From an uncultured Bacilli bacterium (lineage in GTDB: Bacteria; Bacillota_I; Bacilli_A; RF39; UBA660), in assembly GCA_944358545.1 (NCBI GenBank), contig CALVRJ010000006.1:1-49617 (forward strand): a DNA stretch of 49,617 bases, written 5' to 3'. Numbering within the stretch: the stretch's first letter is position 1; each line of letters begins with the position of its first letter. The translations under genes and the position numbers were made by a program. Below the pieces are notes generated by a model. It saw nothing but the letters and a program-made list of their open reading frames with translations. It did no database searches and was not told the DNA's origin. Below, one piece after another: positions 14,961 to 26,914 of this stretch.

Positions 14961-16367
14961 ATGAGAAGAAAATTTAATACAAGACAAAGAAATTATATAA
15001 TCTTAGGTCTATGTAGTATTCTTTTAGTAATGGCCGCAGGATATGCAGCATTTAGAACTCAGCTTAATATTAATGGAACAAGTAACATTACAAGTGAGTT
15101 TAAAGTGTTAATTACAGATATTCAAAGTAGTGTTTTAGCAGGAGAGGCAACTGATGCCGAGACACCAAGTCATACAGAAACAACTGCGACATTTAAAACA
15201 AATTTGGTAAGTCCAGGAGATAGTATGCAGTATGATATTACGGTTGAAAATCAAGGAGATATTGATGCGGTTTTAGAAAGTATAGATGTAAATACATCGG
15301 ATAACGAAGCAATATTATTTGAAACTACAGGAATAAAAAGAGGAGATAAACTTTTACCAGATGAAAGTGATATATTAACTGTAATAGTAACATATAATCC
15401 AGAAATAACAGATCAACCAAGTAATTTAAATGCGACAGTAACAGTAACCTTAAATTATGTTCAAGACGATGGAAGTATTTTACCAGAACCAGAAGGACCA
15501 AGTATTGGAGGCATAAGTGTACCAACAGTAGAATCTGGAGATGGACTATATGCTGATGAGTACGAACCAGGAAGATATATTTATAGAGGACAAGACCCAG
15601 ATAACTATATAACTTTTAATAATGAAACATGGAGAATAATATCGAAAGAAGCTGATGGAACATATAAAATCATTAGAAATGATGTTCTAGCAAACCGAGC
15701 ATTTGATGAAGCAAATCATAGAAGTACAGATAACAATAGTTATTGTACAAGTCCACAATATGGTTGTGGAGTCTATGCGGCAGTAGAGGGAGAATTTTCA
15801 TCACCTAGCGGTAGCCAAAAGGGAACCGTAACAGAAGATTCAAGTATAAAAATATATTTAAATGAAGATTATTATGTAAATAATATAAATTCGACAGCTA
15901 AAGACCAAATGACTAGCCATTCATTTAATATAGGAGCAGTAGAGAATTTGAATCAAAGTGGAGCCGAAGCAGATAGTATCGAAAAGAATATAGCTGGAGA
16001 GAAAATGTACACATGGACAGGAAATGTGGGACTTGCCAACGTATCAGATATTTTGAGAGCAAGTACTAATCCATTATGTACATCAGCAACGACTTCATAT
16101 GACGGAAATAACGAGTGTAATAGTAATTACCTATTAGATAAAGGAAGTGCTAGCTCATTATATTATTGGACAATAAATGTTTATTCTAGCGGGTCAGGTG
16201 GTGCTTCGAATGGTGCCTGGCGTGGTAGTGCGTATAGTTGGTATGCGCACGTGAACTACAATGGCGCCTGTTATAGTAATGGCGCTCCCCGCCCAGTAGT
16301 CTTCTTAAAATCTGATACTACTTTGAGTGGAAGTGGAACAGAGTCTGATCCGTTTGTGATAAATTAA
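14961..16367 (+). CDS. Membrane-anchored surface protein with variable-looking C-terminal domain
   Basis: A 468-residue exported protein. A basic N-terminus and a hydrophobic segment (residues 13-31, IILGLCSILLVMAAGYAAF) resemble the leader of TasA/CalY-like, SipW-dependent proteins. A beta-rich domain follows (about 35-165) with DMSQYDITVENQG-like pattern (SPGDSMQYDITVENQGDID), then a Pro/Gly linker. The second domain (about 190-468) contains LYADEYEPGRYIYRGQDPDN and FNNETWRIISKEADGTYKII. It ends with RPVVFLKSDTTLSGSGTESD, a pattern common at the C-terminus of Firmicute surface proteins related to DUF6273. Four Cys (CTSPQYGC, CTSA...NEC) could form disulfides. The last 45 codons before RPVV are GC-rich and NNY-biased, see the 16170-16305 entry. 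Binding of an extracellular ligand is inference. Confidence 0.75.
   Translation: MRRKFNTRQRNYIILGLCSILLVMAAGYAAFRTQLNINGTSNITSEFKVLITDIQSSVLAGEATDAETPSHTETTATFKTNLVSPGDSMQYDITVENQGDIDAVLESIDVNTSDNEAILFETTGIKRGDKLLPDESDILTVIVTYNPEITDQPSNLNATVTVTLNYVQDDGSILPEPEGPSIGGISVPTVESGDGLYADEYEPGRYIYRGQDPDNYITFNNETWRIISKEADGTYKIIRNDVLANRAFDEANHRSTDNNSYCTSPQYGCGVYAAVEGEFSSPSGSQKGTVTEDSSIKIYLNEDYYVNNINSTAKDQMTSHSFNIGAVENLNQSGAEADSIEKNIAGEKMYTWTGNVGLANVSDILRASTNPLCTSATTSYDGNNECNSNYLLDKGSASSLYYWTINVYSSGSGGASNGAWRGSAYSWYAHVNYNGACYSNGAPRPVVFLKSDTTLSGSGTESDPFVIN
16170..16305 (+). other. Candidate diversified (DGR-like) variable region
   Basis: This stretch encodes NVYSSGSGGASNGAWRGSAY onward to the RPVV motif. 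It is much richer in G and C than its surroundings and is made largely of GGT, AGT, TAT, CGT, TGT, CAC, TAC, GGC, CCC and CGC codons. All of these can be derived from AAT/AAC by changing only adenines. That codon signature, the 3'-terminal position in a surface-protein gene and the domain type are what the variable repeat of a diversity-generating retroelement shows. No reverse transcriptase or template repeat is in this window, so this remains a hypothesis. Confidence 0.4.
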
Positions 16368-16405
16368 AAAAGTAATTTTAGATTTAATTCTAGAATTACT
16401 TTTTT
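16366..16405. terminator. Bidirectional terminator
   Basis: AAAAAAGTAATT (16366-16377) pairs with AATTACTTTTTT (16394-16405). It gives T-runs on both strands and ends both the 14961 gene and the convergent 16404 gene. Confidence 0.85.
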
Positions 16406-17486
16406 AAATGAGAAATCTTTTCTTTTTTATTTTCATAAGTTCATTTGAAATGTCTTCGTATAACTCTTCGTTTTGACTATAAAATATTTCGAATACATCA
16501 ATATTTTTATAATATAGTTTTTTTATTTTGATTAGTGTTTCTATTTCTTCATCTTCTGAAATATTATTTGGTTCAAGTGATTTTATAGCTTGTTTGGTTT
16601 TTTTATCGCTTGTAATTGGTTTTATTATAACGTCGCCTTTTTTATCTTGAAGAAGTTTTGTATTAAAAACACTTAGACGATAAATACGGGATTGGGTTGG
16701 GTCTAGAAAATAGTTTTTTCCATTTTGTTTTGATAAACAGATTCGGTGATTTCCACCTATTAGTTTTAAAATATTTTTTTCTTTTTTCTCTTTTTTTTCA
16801 AATTTTAAGTGTCTTAAGAAATATTTATTTTGAATTTTATCGAAATACTGGTATTTAAATTCGTTTGTTTCGGTATTTATTATTGGTTTAGTTTTAATAT
16901 ATGTTTGATAATCAATTTCAGTTAATTCTTCTTTGGTATTTATTTCATATTGTTTGTCGTAGCACCCAATACTATATGACTCTATTTGGTAATTATTTAA
17001 AATATCTGTAAGTAATTGTGCTTGATGGCGACATACACTTTGGCCAGTAAAGACGTTTGCTCCGCTTATTACTGAAATATCTATGGCATTTTTATCACTG
17101 AATATTTGTTTGTGATTTTGAGAAAGGTAACCATCATTTAGAAGGTGTGCATAAAGGGCATATACTTCTAGAGGTGTTTTAAATTCAAATAAGAGATTTA
17201 ATTTATTATAATTATTTAGAAATTCTTGGTATAAGTTTTTGATTTCAACGATGTTTTTAGTTTTTTCAATGTTTTTAGAATAAGTTAGATAGTTACCAAG
17301 AATTTCAGCTAAGATTAATAGTGGAGATAGTAAAAGAAGTATTTGGTTATTCATAAATGAATTAGTGAGTGTAATGAATACGGGTGCGATTAAAGATATA
17401 TCTCTTGTTTTTTCATATGTGTTTGTACTTATTTGATTAAATATATTTTTTATAATTCCCCCTTCTTTGCGGGAATATAATAACAT
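16404..17486 (-). CDS. Transglutaminase-like membrane protein
   Basis: Two hydrophobic segments lie near the N-terminus (about residues 31-44 and 48-65, counting from the ATG at 17486), then a cytosolic or surface domain of about 290 residues. Cys152 in GQSVCRHQA, His247 in GGNHRIC and Asp262 in FLDPTQ are spaced like the Cys-His-Asp triad of the transglutaminase-like cysteine protease superfamily. CRHQA...LTDIL is close to the usual motif around the nucleophile. The substrate is unknown. The start is uncertain: the ATG at 17486 lies beside the -10 of a good promoter. The Shine-Dalgarno-like AAGAAGGGGG (17458-17467) precedes ATT (17456) and ATA (17453), and there is no other start until residue 45. 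Confidence 0.7.
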   Translation of the reverse strand: MLLYSRKEGGIIKNIFNQISTNTYEKTRDISLIAPVFITLTNSFMNNQILLLLSPLLILAEILGNYLTYSKNIEKTKNIVEIKNLYQEFLNNYNKLNLLFEFKTPLEVYALYAHLLNDGYLSQNHKQIFSDKNAIDISVISGANVFTGQSVCRHQAQLLTDILNNYQIESYSIGCYDKQYEINTKEELTEIDYQTYIKTKPIINTETNEFKYQYFDKIQNKYFLRHLKFEKKEKKEKNILKLIGGNHRICLSKQNGKNYFLDPTQSRIYRLSVFNTKLLQDKKGDVIIKPITSDKKTKQAIKSLEPNNISEDEEIETLIKIKKLYYKNIDVFEIFYSQNEELYEDISNELMKIKKKRFLI

Positions 17487-17505
17487 ATTTAGTTTTCTTT
17501 GTAAA
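17477..17505 (-). promoter_or_regulatory. Promoter of the transglutaminase-like gene
   Basis: On the minus strand TTTACA (17505-17500), 17 bases, TATTAT (17482-17477) with a TGT extended -10. It overlaps the first possible ATG of the gene, which argues for a start further downstream. Confidence 0.65.
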
Positions 17506-17506
17506 A

Positions 17507-17614
17507 TTAGTTTTTAAGTATCAAATGAATGATAAATAACAACATAATAATGATTAAAACGATTATAAATCTTAGTAATTCGTAAATCGTGAAGCTATCT
17601 ATAATTTTAATCAT
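17507..17614 (-). CDS. Putative 35-residue membrane peptide
   Basis: A short reverse-strand frame starting ATG at 17614 and ending just before the transglutaminase-like promoter. It encodes MIKIIDSFTIYELLRF followed by one very hydrophobic helix rich in Ile/Leu and the end ILKN. AAGGAG abuts the ATG, which is closer than normal, so translation is uncertain. An extended -10-like TGGTAAAAT lies upstream. It may be a genuine small membrane protein or a chance frame. Confidence 0.35.
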   Translation of the reverse strand: MIKIIDSFTIYELLRFIIVLIIIMLLFIIHLILKN

Positions 17615-17722
17615 CTCCTTACTACTTTTTTGAGGGGCGACAAAATTAATTTTACCACAGTATGTGTAGTTTTCAGCTATTTATTTTTTTTGATGTGTAA
17701 AGGGTGTAAAGTTAGTTTTTAA

Positions 17723-19757
<2,035 letters not shown>

Positions 19758-19760
19758 ATT

Positions 19761-19788
19761 TTGTTTTTAATATATTTTGTTATATAAT
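19761..19788 (+). promoter_or_regulatory. Promoter of the leucine-rich-repeat gene
   Basis: TTGTTT (19761-19766), 16 bases, TATAAT (19783-19788), directly behind the ligA terminator. Confidence 0.65.
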
Positions 19789-19806
19789 AAGGAACTGGTG
19801 ACTTAT

Positions 19807-21411
19807 ATGAATGAACTTAGAATTATTAAAAAGAAGTATGGGGAAGTAATGATGCATTTGTGCAGGAAAATATTTCCTACTATTTTGGAAACTGATGGTT
19901 TGCTTTTGAAACTTTTAGAGGAACATTTTGCTTATAACCGTAATTTAGGTGAAGATATTATAAATAACGATAGAGTTTTAGAGTTTAAAGAGTATGTATA
20001 TAGTTTGGTTAGTTATAAGGATAATCAAGTTGAGAGTGATTTTGATCCAGAGGTTCTGTTGGAAATGGCTGGATATAATTTATATGAATGTAAAACAGAG
20101 GAAGATATTCAAAGTTTTAGAAAGTATTATGCGGAAGGTGAAGAAATTTGTACTTTTAATGGTGGAAGACTTAATAAAGCAAGAGTGTTTTTTGCGGTTA
20201 AAAAGAATGTTTCTGATATTAAAAGAGAAGATTTTCCATGTGCATATAGGGATGATGAGTATGGAACTTCGGTTATGAGTATTCAATTTACTAAGGATGG
20301 CACGAATTCGTTAAAGATAACAAATAGATATAATCATCATGTAATTAATCCAGATGCGACTTTTGGCAATGATTTAGATAATATTATACCAGGTCTTACT
20401 TATGCTTTTGCACATAAATATGGTTTGGTTCAAACTTTTGAGGATAATTTATTTAAAATGGATGGTTATGTTTTGGCAAATGATGGTAAGTATTATAAAT
20501 ATAATTACGAGATAAACAATATATATTATTGTCCTGATAATGTGATTATCGATAATTTCGAGGTAAAAAAATTTAATAGTGATAGTTTTTTGATTATTGA
20601 TTATTTTGTTTTGGATTTAGAAAAAAAGAAAATGTATTTATATGACAAAAGTATTTTCGATGACTTTGAAGAAAAGGTAAAAGGAATTTCAGATATCGAG
20701 GTTTATAAACACGAGGATAGTAAAAATGTTTTAATAAGGCTTGATAGTGGTGATTATTTGGCACTTTTATTAGATAAGTTTAACAATTTAAAAGGACTTG
20801 AAAGTAATATGGATTCGGTTTTAGGTAACGACTTTTTGAGTTACGATGAAACGATTGAAAGTTTAATTTTACCGAATATTCAAATAGTAGGAGATGAATT
20901 TTTGTATTATAATACTAATCTTAAATATTATGATTTTAGAAATTTAAGGTATGCTGGAAAGAAATTTTTATATAATAATTTAGCAATTAAAAATGTTTTT
21001 TTACCGTCATTTGAAAAGGCGGATGATGAATTTATGTATTTTAACAAATATATAGAAAAAGTTTATATGCCGAAGCTTAAAGTGACTGGTAAGTATTTTA
21101 TGTTTAGTGCGGAGCAAATAGAAAAGTTTGATTTTGGTTTACTCGAAAATGTAAGTGATTATTTCCTTTATAACTTTAATTTTCTTAAGGAAGTTTATTT
21201 TCCTAATTTGATAGAAATGGGAAATTACTTTATGTATTCTGACGATAATGTAGAAGTTTTGGACGCGCCAAATCTTAGAAAAGTTGGAAACTTTTGTTTT
21301 TATAAAAATTCGGTTTTGCAAAAGATTATTTCCGATAATATTGAAAGTGTAGGATATGGGTGCAATAAGGAGTTTGAAGGGATTGATAAGAGAAAGGTAC
21401 TAAGAAAGTGA
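19807..21411 (+). CDS. Leucine-rich-repeat (LRR_5/BspA-like) protein, cytosolic
   Basis: A 534-residue protein without signal peptide or membrane segment. The N-terminal half (about 1-210) is a globular region with LLEMAGYNLYECKTEEDIQS, SFRKYYAEGEEICTFNGG, VFFAVKKNVSDIKRE and YGTSVMSIQF. I remember similar sequences in gut Bacilli without a known function. The C-terminal 190 residues hold seven to eight BspA-type repeats of about 23 residues with the pattern FLYYNxxLKxxxFxNLxxxGxx, typical of protein-binding LRR_5 solenoids. BspA-like proteins are usually exported, so an intracellular one is unusual. Its role is unknown. The ATG at 19807 is used because upstream frame sequence overlaps the promoter. 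Confidence 0.75.
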   Translation: MNELRIIKKKYGEVMMHLCRKIFPTILETDGLLLKLLEEHFAYNRNLGEDIINNDRVLEFKEYVYSLVSYKDNQVESDFDPEVLLEMAGYNLYECKTEEDIQSFRKYYAEGEEICTFNGGRLNKARVFFAVKKNVSDIKREDFPCAYRDDEYGTSVMSIQFTKDGTNSLKITNRYNHHVINPDATFGNDLDNIIPGLTYAFAHKYGLVQTFEDNLFKMDGYVLANDGKYYKYNYEINNIYYCPDNVIIDNFEVKKFNSDSFLIIDYFVLDLEKKKMYLYDKSIFDDFEEKVKGISDIEVYKHEDSKNVLIRLDSGDYLALLLDKFNNLKGLESNMDSVLGNDFLSYDETIESLILPNIQIVGDEFLYYNTNLKYYDFRNLRYAGKKFLYNNLAIKNVFLPSFEKADDEFMYFNKYIEKVYMPKLKVTGKYFMFSAEQIEKFDFGLLENVSDYFLYNFNFLKEVYFPNLIEMGNYFMYSDDNVEVLDAPNLRKVGNFCFYKNSVLQKIISDNIESVGYGCNKEFEGIDKRKVLRK

Positions 21412-21425
21412 TAGTATCTTTTTTT
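21394..21425 (+). terminator. Terminator of the LRR gene
   Basis: AAGGTACT (21394-21401) pairs with AGTATCTT (21413-21420), including a G-T pair, followed by T6. Confidence 0.7.
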
Positions 21426-21489
21426 GACAATATATTTTTTATTTAGTGTTTATAATAGGAATAAATTAGTTTCAAAAAAATATATTTTT

Positions 21490-21516
21490 TTAGCACTATC
21501 CTATTGACAGTGCTAC
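21490..21516. promoter_or_regulatory. CIRCE operator (HrcA binding site)
   Basis: TTAGCACTA, nine bases, CAGTGCTAC matches the CIRCE consensus TTAGCACTC-N9-GAGTGCTAA in 14 of the 18 arm positions, with perfect TAGCACT/AGTGCTA cores. It overlaps the -35 of the hrcA promoter, the expected position for repression by HrcA. A lone perfect right half, GAGTGCTAA, is at 21552-21560 just before the hrcA ribosome-binding site. Confidence 0.9.
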
Positions 21517-21532
21517 ATAGGTGTGGTAAGAT
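21504..21532 (+). promoter_or_regulatory. Sigma-A promoter of the heat-shock operon
   Basis: TTGACA (21504-21509), 17 bases, TAAGAT (21527-21532), with TGG before the -10. The -35 overlaps the CIRCE element. Confidence 0.8.
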
Positions 21533-21573
21533 TATAGCAGTTAAGCAAAAAGAGTGCTAAAGAAGGTGAAGGT

Positions 21574-22563
21574 ATGATAACAGATAGGCAGAAAAAGCTT
21601 TTGAAAACGATTGTGGAAAATTATATTAAAACAGCAAGACCAGTCAGTTCAAAAGCTTTGTGTAAAAGGTTTAAATGTTCAAGTGCGACGATTCGAAATG
21701 AGATGGCATCGCTTGAAGGACTTGGGCTTTTACAAAAGACACATACTTCTTCAGGTAGGGTTCCTAGTGATAAGGGTTATAGATATTATGTCGATAATAT
21801 TATGAAACCTGAGGAGCTTAGTGATGAGGATGTTATGAGACTTGGTCAAATATTTTCAAATAATTCTTTGGTACTATCTGATGCAATTTCTAAGAGTATG
21901 GAGATTGTATCTGAGCTTACTAATTATACGGCTATAGTTTTGGGTCGTTCATCAGATGATAATAGGATTGCTAAGGTCGAGGTAGTGCCAATCGATAATA
22001 ATAAGATGATTGCCATAGTTATCACTGATAAGGGTCATGTCGAAAACAGAAATGTGACGATTCCTGATAATATCAGTAAAGACGAGGTAAAAAGAGTTAT
22101 CGAAATCATCGATAAATTAATTATCGGAGTTTCACTTAGCGATGTGGCAAAAGTTCTCGAATTTGAGGTTAAGCCAGTAATCGATAAGGCAGTTAAGCAA
22201 CACGAAGCTTTATATAATGCGTTTTACAATGCGTTTAGTGACTTTGGGCCAAAACAAAGTGTGATGGTTCGAGGGACTAGTAATTTACTGAAGGAGCCAG
22301 AGTTTGACGATGTCGATAAAATAAGAAATATACTTAATAAATTCGATGATCACGATTTTATTAGAAATATAAAAGAGGATGATGATGGAATTAAAGTTTA
22401 TATCGGCAGTGAAAATCAGATAGATGATGACATTTCAGTAATTAAGACGTATTTTTATAAAGATGGTGAAGAAGGAACTATTGCTTTAGTTGGTCCTAAG
22501 AGGATGGAATATGGCCGAGCAGAAGCTTTGCTTAATTATATTAAAGAAAACATAGGCAGGTGA
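21574..22563 (+). CDS. hrcA: Heat-shock transcription repressor HrcA
   Basis: HrcA represses groE and dnaK operons by binding CIRCE and is itself kept active by GroEL. The winged-helix N-terminus is clear (TDRQKKLLKTIVENYIKTAR, PVSSKAL, CSSATIRNEMASLEGLGLL, HTSSGRVPSDKGYRYYVD). The C-terminal GAF-like regulatory domain ends with GTIALVGPKRMEYGRAEALL. At 329 residues it is normal in length. The upstream CIRCE element makes the operon autoregulated. The stop lies six bases before the chosen grpE start. Confidence 0.96.
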   Translation: MITDRQKKLLKTIVENYIKTARPVSSKALCKRFKCSSATIRNEMASLEGLGLLQKTHTSSGRVPSDKGYRYYVDNIMKPEELSDEDVMRLGQIFSNNSLVLSDAISKSMEIVSELTNYTAIVLGRSSDDNRIAKVEVVPIDNNKMIAIVITDKGHVENRNVTIPDNISKDEVKRVIEIIDKLIIGVSLSDVAKVLEFEVKPVIDKAVKQHEALYNAFYNAFSDFGPKQSVMVRGTSNLLKEPEFDDVDKIRNILNKFDDHDFIRNIKEDDDGIKVYIGSENQIDDDISVIKTYFYKDGEEGTIALVGPKRMEYGRAEALLNYIKENIGR

Positions 22564-22568
22564 TAGGT

Positions 22569-23213
22569 GTGAGCGAAGAAGAAAAGAAACATCACGATAA
22601 AGACGATTATAAAAAAGATAAGCATTATAAAGAACACGATGATCATAAGAAACACGATTATGACAAGCATAAACATGATAAGCACGATGGTCATAAGTAT
22701 GATTATGATAAACGTGAAAAACACGATGAGCATAAAAAAAATCATGATGATAAATTAGAAAAACAAAACGAGGAGAATTTAAAGAAGATTAAAGATTTAC
22801 AAGAAGCTTTACTTCGCACGCAAGCTGATAATGTAAACTACCGCAAACGGAAGGATGAGGAAGTTGCAAAAAGACTTGAGTATGCGAATGAAGATTTGGT
22901 AAAAGAGATTTTACCAGTTGTCGACAATTTTGAGAGAGCTATAAGTTTGGATGATGATAATCTAGACGATGAGCTTTCAAAATTCTTACAAGGTTTTAAA
23001 ATGATTTATTGTCATTTGGTTGATATTTTGAATAAATACGATGTCAAGGCGATTGACGGAGCGAATAAGCCTTTTGATCCAAAGTATCATCAAGCAGTTT
23101 TAACTGAAAAAGTCGATGGTATGGAATCTGGTATGGTAATCGAAGTTATGCAAAAGGGTTATTTATTTAAAGATAAAGTTATAAGACCGGCAATGGTCAA
23201 GGTTAGTGAATAG
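22569..23213 (+). CDS. grpE: Nucleotide exchange factor GrpE with histidine-rich N-terminal tail
   Basis: GrpE releases ADP from DnaK. The core is standard: a long coiled coil (KIKDLQEALLRTQADNVNYR, RKRKDEEV) and a beta domain with NKPFDPKYHQAV and GYLFKDKVIRPAMVKVSE. What is unusual is residues 6-62, an extended run of His, Lys, Asp and Tyr with 13 histidines in the first 60 positions, arranged as HDxxK/HxxxKH units. GrpE N-termini are often disordered and acidic, but not histidine-rich, so metal binding is possible. I start it at GTG 22569, after GGTGATAG; a GTG at 22560 is the alternative. The reverse-strand frame here is a shadow. Confidence 0.95.
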   Translation: MSEEEKKHHDKDDYKKDKHYKEHDDHKKHDYDKHKHDKHDGHKYDYDKREKHDEHKKNHDDKLEKQNEENLKKIKDLQEALLRTQADNVNYRKRKDEEVAKRLEYANEDLVKEILPVVDNFERAISLDDDNLDDELSKFLQGFKMIYCHLVDILNKYDVKAIDGANKPFDPKYHQAVLTEKVDGMESGMVIEVMQKGYLFKDKVIRPAMVKVSE

Positions 23214-23223
23214 AGAGGAATGA

Positions 23224-25050
<1,827 letters not shown>

Positions 25051-25052
25051 AA

Positions 25053-25084
25053 GGGAAGTTCTAGGTGACTAGAACTTTCTTTAA
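25053..25084 (+). terminator. Strong hairpin after dnaK
   Basis: GGGAAGTTCTAG (25053-25064) pairs with CTAGAACTTTCT (25069-25080) around GTGA, followed by only TTCTTT-type sequence. It can terminate or attenuate transcription between dnaK and pepF, or protect the dnaK mRNA 3' end. Confidence 0.7.
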
Positions 25085-25106
25085 GATAATGAGAAATGGG
25101 GATAAT

Positions 25107-26906
25107 ATGATAAAAGAAAAGTTACGTAGTGAGATTAAAGAAGAAGATAAGTGGGATTTAACAGGTCTTTATAAAACGGAAGATGAGTGGAATAAGGATT
25201 ATGATGAGCTTCAAGGTTTGATAAGTAAATTCGATGATTTTAAGGGTAAGCTTAATAATTCTAAGGATATACTTAAATATTTTGAGTTCAATAACGAGGT
25301 TAATTTAAAGCTTGAAAATGTATGTGTTTATACTTATTTAAAATTTGACGAGGATACGACTAATACGCATTTTCAAGAGCTTAAGGGAAGGGCAGATAAT
25401 TTACTTTCAGAATTTTCGCTAGTTTCATCATTTGTGATGCCTGAACTTTGTAAATTATCTAAAGATGATATAGAGAAATTTATGGCTGAAGAGGAAGGTC
25501 TTAGAAATTATAAATACGATTTTGATTGTATTTTGAGGATTAAAAATCACGTTTTATCCGATAAGGAAGAAAGTTTACTTTCTAATTTAGAAAAGCCAAT
25601 GTCCGTTTCTGAAGAGGTATCTAGTTATTTAAGGGATGCTGATATGAAATTTTCGCCTATTAAGGACGAAGATGGTAATGAGGTCGAACTTACGAATACT
25701 AATTACGAGAGGTTTATCACTTCAAAGGATAGGAATGTTAGAAAGAGTGCGTTTTTAACTTTATATAAATCTTATGAAGAGCTTATTCACACTTTTGCGT
25801 CAGCTTATCAAGGTAAGGTTAGTCTTGCCAACAGGATGGCTAAAATAAGAGGCTATAAGGGAGCTCGCGAGGCAGCTTTAGATAGTAATTTTGTCGATAA
25901 TAAGATTTACGATAATTTGGTGGCAACAGTTAATAAACATTTAGATATTATGGATGATTATTATGCGATGAAGAGAGAGGTTATGGGTTTACCGGAAATT
26001 CATATTTACGATATTTACAGTAGACTTGTTCCATCTTACGACAAGAAGTATACTTTTGAGGAGGCTAAAAATATCGTCCTTGAAGCATTAAGCGTTTTAG
26101 GTGATGATTATGTAAATAATTTAAAGAAGGCGTTTGATGAGAGATGGATTGATATTTATCCGAATAAAGGTAAGACTGGCGGAGCTTATGAGAGAGGATG
26201 CTATAAAACTCATCCTTATGTACTGCTCAATTTTAATGGTAAGTTTAACGACGTAAGTACGATAGCTCATGAACTTGGTCATGCGATGCATTCATATTAT
26301 TCTGATAAGAATAACGATTATGCACATCATCAATACGAGATTTTTGTAGCTGAGGTGGCTAGTCAAGTTAATGAGATATTACTGGCTAAGTATTTACTTA
26401 ATAAAAGTACAGATAGAAATGAAAAGCTTTACATTTTAGATAATTTGATGGAAACATTTAAGGGTTCAATAATTAGACAGACGATGTTTGCCGAGTTTGA
26501 GGATTTGATGCACAAAGAAGAAGCTAAAGGTACTGTTTTGACAAGTGATTTTCTATCAGATAATTATTATAAACTTTATAAAAAGTATTCTGGCAAGAAT
26601 ATGATAAGTGATAAGGAAATAAGATATGAATGGGCGAGGATTCCTCATTTCTATTACGATTTTTATGTCTATCAATATTCTACAGGTTTAGCTTCTGCTT
26701 GCTTTATCGCAAATAATATTTTGAATAAAAAAGAAGGCTTTTTAGAGAAGTATTTGAAGTTCTTGAGTTTAGGTGGGTCAATGGATCCAGTAGATGAGCT
26801 TAGGGAAGCAGGAGTCGATATAAGTAAGCCAGAAGTTATAGAAGAAGCTTTGAATATGTTTAAAGAAACGATAGAAGAGTTTAAAAATATTTATAGTGAG
26901 AAGTAG
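25107..26906 (+). CDS. pepF: Oligoendopeptidase F (M3B metallopeptidase)
   Basis: A cytosolic zinc oligopeptidase of 599 residues. The active site is [16 protein letters not shown] (HExxH at about residues 388-392), with a downstream glutamate in [13 protein letters not shown] acting as the third zinc ligand. The N-terminal region ([21 protein letters not shown]) is the PepF_N helical domain. It probably trims short peptides. I use ATG 25107, because an earlier in-frame start would sit inside the dnaK hairpin. The unusual point is its position between dnaK and dnaJ, which are normally adjacent; it may share heat-shock control. Confidence 0.94.
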   Translation: MIKEKLRSEIKEEDKWDLTGLYKTEDEWNKDYDELQGLISKFDDFKGKLNNSKDILKYFEFNNEVNLKLENVCVYTYLKFDEDTTNTHFQELKGRADNLLSEFSLVSSFVMPELCKLSKDDIEKFMAEEEGLRNYKYDFDCILRIKNHVLSDKEESLLSNLEKPMSVSEEVSSYLRDADMKFSPIKDEDGNEVELTNTNYERFITSKDRNVRKSAFLTLYKSYEELIHTFASAYQGKVSLANRMAKIRGYKGAREAALDSNFVDNKIYDNLVATVNKHLDIMDDYYAMKREVMGLPEIHIYDIYSRLVPSYDKKYTFEEAKNIVLEALSVLGDDYVNNLKKAFDERWIDIYPNKGKTGGAYERGCYKTHPYVLLNFNGKFNDVSTIAHELGHAMHSYYSDKNNDYAHHQYEIFVAEVASQVNEILLAKYLLNKSTDRNEKLYILDNLMETFKGSIIRQTMFAEFEDLMHKEEAKGTVLTSDFLSDNYYKLYKKYSGKNMISDKEIRYEWARIPHFYYDFYVYQYSTGLASACFIANNILNKKEGFLEKYLKFLSLGGSMDPVDELREAGVDISKPEVIEEALNMFKETIEEFKNIYSEK

Positions 26907-26914
26907 GTGATTTT

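Noticed and set aside
14961..16367. A complete diversity-generating retroelement
   Set aside because: Neither a reverse transcriptase nor an Avd-like gene nor a template repeat is found in the window; only the target-like region is reported.
22536..22745. Very hydrophobic reverse-strand frame opposite grpE
   Set aside because: It is the complement of the His/Asp/Lys-rich grpE tail (CAT/GAT/AAG read as ATG/ATC/CTT) and has no ribosome-binding site.
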